Positions 14,881 to 18,681 of a DNA stretch of 18,681 nt are shown piece after piece. The stretch is taken from contig JBEQBT010000038.1 in NCBI GenBank assembly GCA_041639705.1, positions 1 to 18,681 of the forward strand. The letters run 5' to 3'. A program made the translations under genes and the position numbers. Numbering within the stretch: position 1 is the stretch's first letter; every line of letters starts with the position of its first letter. This DNA is from JARDZI01 sp041639705. Its GTDB lineage: Bacteria; Bacillota; Clostridia; Clostridiales; Caloramatoraceae. Below the pieces are notes generated by a model. It was not told the DNA's origin, did no database searches, and saw nothing but the letters and a program-made list of their open reading frames with translations.

Positions 14881-15852
14881 CTATCCTCCTTTTAAATAAC
14901 ATTTATAATAAATCGGATTGGGTTTGTGTCCTACATGCTGTATATGCTGTTCCTCAGATAAGGCTGATTTTAAATCAACCTTTTTTTTTATTCCATAGAA
15001 AAACAAAGCAATTGTACCTGGACCTGAGTGAGTTCCTATAATAGGTCCTATGTTGTTTATTATGATTTCCTTTACATTAAAATTCTCCCTTACAAGACTT
15101 TCAAGAAGCTTTGCATCTTCAAGGCAGTCTCCATGGCCAATAAAAATTGTTTGCTCTTCAGGATTTACACAAAATTCAAGCATATTTTCAACCAGCATCC
15201 CAAGTGATTTTTTCCGTCCTCTAACCCGTGATACAGGTATCAGGTGACCTTCATCGTCAACATGAAGAACAGGTTTTATATTAAGTGCAGTGCCCACTAC
15301 TGCTGTCATTGTTGTGACTCTTCCGCCATTTTTCAAATGATTCAGATCGTCAACTGTAAACCAATGGCATAGATGAGACCTGTTACTCAATATCCAATCC
15401 CTCAGTTCTACAATTCCAATTCCTTCTTCTTTTTTCTTAGCTGCTGTATAGACCAAAAGCCCTTCTCCCAGGGAAGCTGCTCTAGAGTCCACACAAATTA
15501 TGGCACACTCTGGATACTTTCTCATCATTTCCTCTGCTACAAGCAAGGATGCATTATATGTGCTGCTTAATCCAGAGGAAAATGATATATACAGAATATC
15601 CTTTCCATCCTTTACCGCAGGTTCAAAGTTTTCCATGTAGTTTCTGATATTGATCTGAGTGGTAGTAGCCTTCTCCCCCTTTCTAAGTTTTTCATAAAAC
15701 TCATGTATATCAAGCTCTCTTTCATCAGGATAATGAACATAATTCTTGTCGTTGAGACTGAAGGACATTGGTATCACTTTGATCCCAAGTTCTTTAATAA
15801 TATTCAATGGAAGATCGGAAGTTGAATCTGTAAAAATTATATAATCTTTCAT
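14881..15852 (-). CDS. DegV-family fatty-acid-binding protein with C-terminal extension
   Basis: Cytoplasmic lipid-binding protein of the DegV/FakB family, which in characterised members presents fatty acids to the FakA kinase. Landmarks: the N-terminal strand IIFTDSTSDLP, the KATTTQI segment with the TSQ-type lipid-contact motif (here TTQ), the ISFSSGLSSTYNA loop, VDSRAASLGEG, the LNHLKNGGR signature, LNIKPVL, and the GTHSGPG loop near the end of the fold. At 323 residues it is longer than the usual 280-290; the extra 30 or so residues (after GIKKK) carry several His and one Cys and end in YLKGG. It begins eight bases after the radical SAM gene with a weak ribosome binding site, TTAGGT. No fakA is in view, so whether it serves phospholipid synthesis or the radical SAM enzyme is open. 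Confidence 0.92.
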   Translation of the reverse strand: MKDYIIFTDSTSDLPLNIIKELGIKVIPMSFSLNDKNYVHYPDERELDIHEFYEKLRKGEKATTTQINIRNYMENFEPAVKDGKDILYISFSSGLSSTYNASLLVAEEMMRKYPECAIICVDSRAASLGEGLLVYTAAKKKEEGIGIVELRDWILSNRSHLCHWFTVDDLNHLKNGGRVTTMTAVVGTALNIKPVLHVDDEGHLIPVSRVRGRKKSLGMLVENMLEFCVNPEEQTIFIGHGDCLEDAKLLESLVRENFNVKEIIINNIGPIIGTHSGPGTIALFFYGIKKKVDLKSALSEEQHIQHVGHKPNPIYYKCYLKGG

Positions 15853-15860
15853 AGCATTAC

Positions 15861-17243
15861 CTAACCTATATTAAATTTATTTACATTCTTGTTTTTCATG
15901 GATTCTTCCCAAAGCTTGTCCGCTGTAACGGCCCAATTCTTTGAGGCAGTCTTACACTTTGCACACAAACTCCCTACATCTTCGGGATGCAGCATTTCAG
16001 TTGATTTTGCACCTGAAGCCCGAACCATCTTTTCCAGCCTTTCAGGATTATCCAGCAGTGGACATGGCCTCAAATGATTATTATTAAAGGGCTGATTTTT
16101 ATAGTACTGCATAAATAGCGGTGACTTATATGCCTCAAGCAATGTTTTTTCATGAATATTCGAGTCTGAATAATGGATAAATGCACAGGGTTCTATATCC
16201 CCGTTTGCGCTAATGTGGAGATAGCATCTTCCTCCAGCTATGCATCCATTTATAAACTCTCCATCATTCCAAAAATCAAGTGTAAATAGGGGTTTTGTCT
16301 TTCTAAATTTCCTGATTTGGTGGTACATGAACTCCCTTTGTACTGGATTTACCATTAATTCAGGTGCAGCATCAACCCCTACAGGCATATAAGTAAAGAA
16401 CCAGCCAAACTTTGCTCCCCTGCCAATCATTTCGTCAAAGAATTCTTCACTTCCGATTGAATCGGTATTCTTGCTAGTATAACAGGAAGAGAAGCCAAAA
16501 GGCAGTTTTTTCTCTCTCAATATGTCCATAGCTTTTATGACTTTCTCATATGTACCCTTTCCTCTTCGAAAATCTGTTGCTTCTTCAAATCCCTCAACGC
16601 TGATTGCCGGAACAAAATTCTTAACTCTAAGCATTTCATCAGCAAAAGCTTCATCTATTAAGGTTCCGTTCGTAAAGGATAAAAACGCACAATCGTTATG
16701 TTTCTCGCAAAGACGAATAATATCATTCTTCCTCACCAGTGGTTCCCCGCCGGAATAAATATACATATATGTGCCCAATTCCTTACCTTGCCTAATTATA
16801 TTATCAAGGATATCAAAGTCCATAGACAGTTTGCTGCCATAATCAGCGGCCCAGCAGCCTGTACATTTTAAATTACATGCTGATGTAGGGTCCATTAATA
16901 TTGCCCATGGAATATTACAATTGTTTTCTTCTTTTGCTTTCTGCTGGCGCCTTCCACCTATTACCGTTGCATTAATAACAAAATTCTCAAACAGTGTTTT
17001 CCTGACATCTTTATCAATATCAGTCCATAAACTTTTAACTAACTTATACCAATTGCCATCCTTGTTTTCTATTGAGTTTCTGACTGTATTCATCTGCCTT
17101 TCTATAGTTCCCTGTCTGTCAAACTTTTCTGCCCATTCTATTATTTTGGGAATATTCTTGTCCGGATCTGTGTCCAAATAATCAAGTACCATCTTCATAC
17201 CAAAGGATTGTACTTTTTCTTTAATAGTTTTATTGTCATTCAT
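15861..17243 (-). CDS. Radical SAM enzyme with SPASM-like C-terminal cysteines
   Basis: A 460-residue cytoplasmic iron-sulfur enzyme. An N-terminal helical segment of about 100 residues precedes the radical SAM core, which has the cluster motif CNLKCTGC (C123, C127, C130), the SAM-binding GGEP (165-168) and the SVEG strand. After the barrel, cysteines in GCIAGGRC, IEPC, RPCP and SLCAKC are arranged like a SPASM or twitch auxiliary-cluster domain. Such enzymes modify peptides or small metabolites; the substrate is not evident and no precursor peptide gene is recognised nearby, though the tiny membrane protein in the operon is a candidate partner. The ATG at 17243 is chosen because GGGAGG lies eight bases before it; a GTG at 17258 in frame would place that site inside the gene. 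First gene of an operon with degV. Confidence 0.88.
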   Translation of the reverse strand: MNDNKTIKEKVQSFGMKMVLDYLDTDPDKNIPKIIEWAEKFDRQGTIERQMNTVRNSIENKDGNWYKLVKSLWTDIDKDVRKTLFENFVINATVIGGRRQQKAKEENNCNIPWAILMDPTSACNLKCTGCWAADYGSKLSMDFDILDNIIRQGKELGTYMYIYSGGEPLVRKNDIIRLCEKHNDCAFLSFTNGTLIDEAFADEMLRVKNFVPAISVEGFEEATDFRRGKGTYEKVIKAMDILREKKLPFGFSSCYTSKNTDSIGSEEFFDEMIGRGAKFGWFFTYMPVGVDAAPELMVNPVQREFMYHQIRKFRKTKPLFTLDFWNDGEFINGCIAGGRCYLHISANGDIEPCAFIHYSDSNIHEKTLLEAYKSPLFMQYYKNQPFNNNHLRPCPLLDNPERLEKMVRASGAKSTEMLHPEDVGSLCAKCKTASKNWAVTADKLWEESMKNKNVNKFNIG

Positions 17244-17357
17244 AGCATAACCTCCCACCTAAAAAACATTTATATTACGATTTTTTAAACAATCTAAGCA
17301 TCTGCATATTTGTTTATTTTTAAATTAATTTTAATTCTACCTCCTTTCACCTACATC

Positions 17358-17381
17358 CCACACCCCGTACCATGGGGGTGG
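17358..17381. promoter_or_regulatory. GC-rich inverted repeat in the leader of the radical SAM operon
   Basis: CCACACCCC (17358-17366), seven bases, then GGGGGTGG (17374-17381) pair with one bulged base. It lies 12 bases past the -10 box, covering the start of the transcript, in otherwise very AT-rich DNA. C-tract/G-tract palindromes in this position resemble operators of the CsoR/CstR repressor family, but it could equally act as a leader hairpin. Confidence 0.4.
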
Positions 17382-17392
17382 TATTTGTTATA

Positions 17393-17421
17393 ATTCTATC
17401 ACTCTGTTTTTATTAATTCAA
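17393..17421 (-). promoter_or_regulatory. Sigma-A-like promoter of the radical SAM/degV operon
   Basis: TTGAAT (17421-17416), a 17-base spacer and TAGAAT (17398-17393) on the minus strand. Transcription would start near 17386, leaving a leader of about 140 bases before the radical SAM start, which includes a GC-rich inverted repeat and an unused AAAGGAGGT at 17347-17339. Confidence 0.62.
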
Positions 17422-17441
17422 TAGCAAATTTGTTTTTTTTG

Positions 17442-17482
17442 TAAAAAAAGAGCAGTTTCTATAGAAACCGCTCTTTTTTTAC
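17442..17482. terminator. Bidirectional terminator between the rubredoxin-type gene and the radical SAM promoter
   Basis: A stem of about 17 pairs with one A-C mismatch (AAAAAAAGAGC ... GTTTC, loop TATA, GAAAC ... GCTCTTTTTTT) flanked by A- and T-runs on both sides. It stops minus-strand transcripts from the gene ending at 17505 just before the next promoter. Confidence 0.8.
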
Positions 17483-17504
17483 AAAAACATTTTTATTCTA
17501 AAAA

Positions 17505-17738
17505 TCAAATCTTAAATTTTGCTCTTTCGAACTGTCCGTTCTCAAAGAATGGATTAACCTGCACTTGGTCACCATAGACAACCTTTTGACCATAATGCAT
17601 ATGAATTATTCCATCAGCATTTATTTCATGTATTTGTTCTACAAACTTTTCTCTTGGTGCCCCACATTTTGGACATTTTTCGGGAGGCATATCACCAACA
17701 TGTACATAACCGCAAACACTACAACTCCAACTTTTCAT
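17505..17738 (-). CDS. Small rubredoxin-type iron protein
   Basis: A 77-residue protein with an N-terminal rubredoxin-like knuckle, CSVCGYVHVGDMPPEKCPKC, as in the tail domain of rubrerythrins, with four Cys expected to hold one iron or zinc. The C-terminal 45 residues (after GAPREKFVEQ) are not a known rubredoxin part and include the DGIIHMHYG segment with two His. Likely an electron carrier or metal-binding redox protein of the cytoplasm. The start chosen is the ATG at 17738, which gives the usual MKSW-type N-terminus of the family; an in-frame TTG at 17762 has an AAAGG four bases upstream and would add eight residues. It is monocistronic and divergent from the MarR gene across a 150-base region. 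Confidence 0.78.
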   Translation of the reverse strand: MKSWSCSVCGYVHVGDMPPEKCPKCGAPREKFVEQIHEINADGIIHMHYGQKVVYGDQVQVNPFFENGQFERAKFKI

Positions 17739-17811
17739 TTCAATCAATACTTTAAATAACAAGATACCTTTACCTATTCTATGAGTATTTTATATTTCCT
17801 GCACATTTCCA

Positions 17812-17840
17812 TTGACTCACCCAAAAATTTCTAATATTAT
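17812..17840 (+). promoter_or_regulatory. Sigma-A promoter of the MarR-type regulator and oxidoreductase genes
   Basis: TTGACT (17812-17817), a 17-base spacer, and TATTAT (17835-17840), close to consensus, 45 bases upstream of the chosen MarR start. Confidence 0.75.
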
Positions 17841-17861
17841 TAGTTCTATAGACTAACTAAT
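17839..17861 (+). promoter_or_regulatory. Likely MarR-family operator
   Basis: Perfect arms ATTAGTT and AACTAAT separated by nine bases (CTATAGACT); a second overlapping symmetry, TTAGT with ACTAA, lies within it. The site overlaps the end of the -10 box and the transcription start of the MarR gene, the standard position for autorepression by this family. Confidence 0.6.
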
Positions 17862-17884
17862 TATATTTGTATGAGGTGCTACCG

Positions 17885-18325
17885 ATGAATGATAATCTGG
17901 CCCAACGGCTGACAGAGGGAATATCAGCTTTTTACAGGGCAAATATGAGCCAAAGGAATAGCTTTCCCATACGCTCAAGTGAAATGGGTGTACTGATTTA
18001 TATCTGCCTGAACGCCAGTGAAAAAGGTGTACGATCCGTTGAAATAAGTGAGTACTTCGGTATTCGCAAATCTTCTGTAAGTACTATGGTGGACTCGCTG
18101 GAAAAACACGGATATATTCAAAAGACCCAGTCTCAAGGTGATAGAAGGAATAATCCTCTTTTTCCTACTTCTAATGGAACAAAGCTTGCAAGTGAAGCCT
18201 TTGAAGAATATCACGGTGTTTCAAACAAGCTGATAATCAAGCTGGGAGAAGAACAATGTGAAGAGTTCATAAAAGTTCTTCACATAACTACAAAAATAAT
18301 TCAGAAGGAAGATGATGAAGTATGA
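17885..18325 (+). CDS. MarR-family transcriptional regulator
   Basis: A 146-residue dimeric winged-helix repressor. The recognition region is SVEISEYFGIRKSSVSTMVDSLEKHGYIQK followed by the wing (SQGDRRNNPLFPTSNG) with the DxR signature of the family. The first and last helices would form the dimer interface. The ATG at 17885 follows GAGGTG at six bases; an in-frame ATG at 17867 has no such site. Its stop overlaps the start of the NmrA-like gene (ATGA), so both are made from one transcript. The inverted repeat over its own promoter suggests autorepression relieved by a small ligand or by thiol modification; it has a single Cys in the first helical region and one near the C-terminus. Related MarR/oxidoreductase pairs respond to quinones or electrophiles, which is only an inference here. 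Confidence 0.88.
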   Translation: MNDNLAQRLTEGISAFYRANMSQRNSFPIRSSEMGVLIYICLNASEKGVRSVEISEYFGIRKSSVSTMVDSLEKHGYIQKTQSQGDRRNNPLFPTSNGTKLASEAFEEYHGVSNKLIIKLGEEQCEEFIKVLHITTKIIQKEDDEV

Positions 18326-18681
18326 GCATTTTAATAACTGGTGCGCTGGGCAATGTTGGAAGGTATGTCGTTGAGAGCTTGTTGAAGCTTGGAGAAAATA
18401 TTGTAGCAGCTAGCCCTAATATAGACAAGCTTAATGCAGCTTTCGGAACAATAGAAAAAGTTAGAACGGTTAAGTTTGATTTTATCGAACAAGAGACCTT
18501 TGATGCTGCTTTAGAGGGAGTTGACAGGGTGTTTCTAATGCGTCCACCTCATCTCGGTAAGCCGGAAGACCTGCTTCCCTTTGTCCAAGCTATGGTAAAG
18601 TCAAATATCAAGCTTGTGACTTTCCTTTCACTAATGGGAGTTGAAAACAACCCGGTGCCTCCACATCATAAAATAGAAAAG
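18322..18681 (+). CDS. NmrA-like NAD(P)-binding oxidoreductase, 3' end cut by window edge
   Basis: The first 120 residues of an atypical short-chain dehydrogenase/NmrA family protein. The N-terminal Rossmann motif is ITGALGNVGRYV (GxxGxxG type), followed by a first beta-alpha-beta unit, VKFDFIEQETFDAAL, VDRVFLMRPP and VTFLSLMGVENN, the typical third and fifth strands of the family. Members include quinone reductases such as QorB and redox-sensing regulators without catalytic Tyr; which applies cannot be told from the half gene. Translation is coupled to the MarR gene by a four-base overlap, so the protein is probably the main target of that regulator. Confidence 0.85.
   Translation, partial: MSILITGALGNVGRYVVESLLKLGENIVAASPNIDKLNAAFGTIEKVRTVKFDFIEQETFDAALEGVDRVFLMRPPHLGKPEDLLPFVQAMVKSNIKLVTFLSLMGVENNPVPPHHKIEK

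Noticed and set aside
1..18681. CRISPR arrays, tRNA or rRNA genes.
   Set aside because: No regularly spaced repeats and no tRNA or rRNA sequence signatures were seen on reading both strands.

Overview
The window is AT-rich, low-GC Gram-positive DNA with strong AGGAGG-type ribosome binding sites and sigma-A-like promoters. A PepT-type peptidase, a rubredoxin-type protein, a radical SAM enzyme, DegV and a flavodiiron-like metallo-beta-lactamase (MBL) sensor protein point to an anaerobic member of the Clostridia. The species cannot be named from the sequence. Nearly all genes are on the minus strand; only the last two, at the right edge, are on the plus strand.

Left part (1-1893): peptidase T (pepT), missing only its last residues at the window edge, then about 670 bases of intergenic DNA with the decayed 3' end of an FMN-binding-domain gene and a strong hairpin.

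Signalling and polysaccharide cluster (1894-7615): transcribed right to left. It encodes a short PAS protein, a multidomain protein (diiron-type MBL, degenerate GGDEF, degenerate receiver), a membrane-anchored HEAT-repeat protein, and a large membrane glycosyltransferase family 2 (GT2) protein with N-terminal HEAT repeats and a Cys cluster. The last two ORFs look like one gene broken by a -1 frame change. The layout suggests an oxygen/redox or iron-responsive device controlling synthesis of an extracellular polysaccharide. I regard this as the most novel part of the window.

Metal and redox part (7850-11820): a CopB-like P1B-type ATPase of visibly higher GC than its surroundings, probably acquired by transfer, with a His-rich N-terminus, a CPD membrane motif and an HMA-like domain that has lost its CxxC. 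Upstream is a DsbA/FrnE-family thiol oxidoreductase followed by a well-formed terminator.

Decaying part (11818-14681): a PaaK/CapK-type adenylate-forming enzyme between two broken genes. Downstream of it is an unidentified coding remnant. Upstream is a full-length but twice-stopped relative of the staphyloxanthin acyltransferase CrtO.

Right part (14682-18681): a radical SAM/SPASM-like enzyme, a DegV lipid-binding protein and a 64-residue membrane protein form a tight operon with a clear promoter. It is separated by a bidirectional terminator from a small rubredoxin-type protein. A divergent MarR-type regulator overlaps the start of an NmrA-like NAD(P)-binding protein, and a perfect 7-bp-arm inverted repeat overlapping the MarR promoter is the likely operator.
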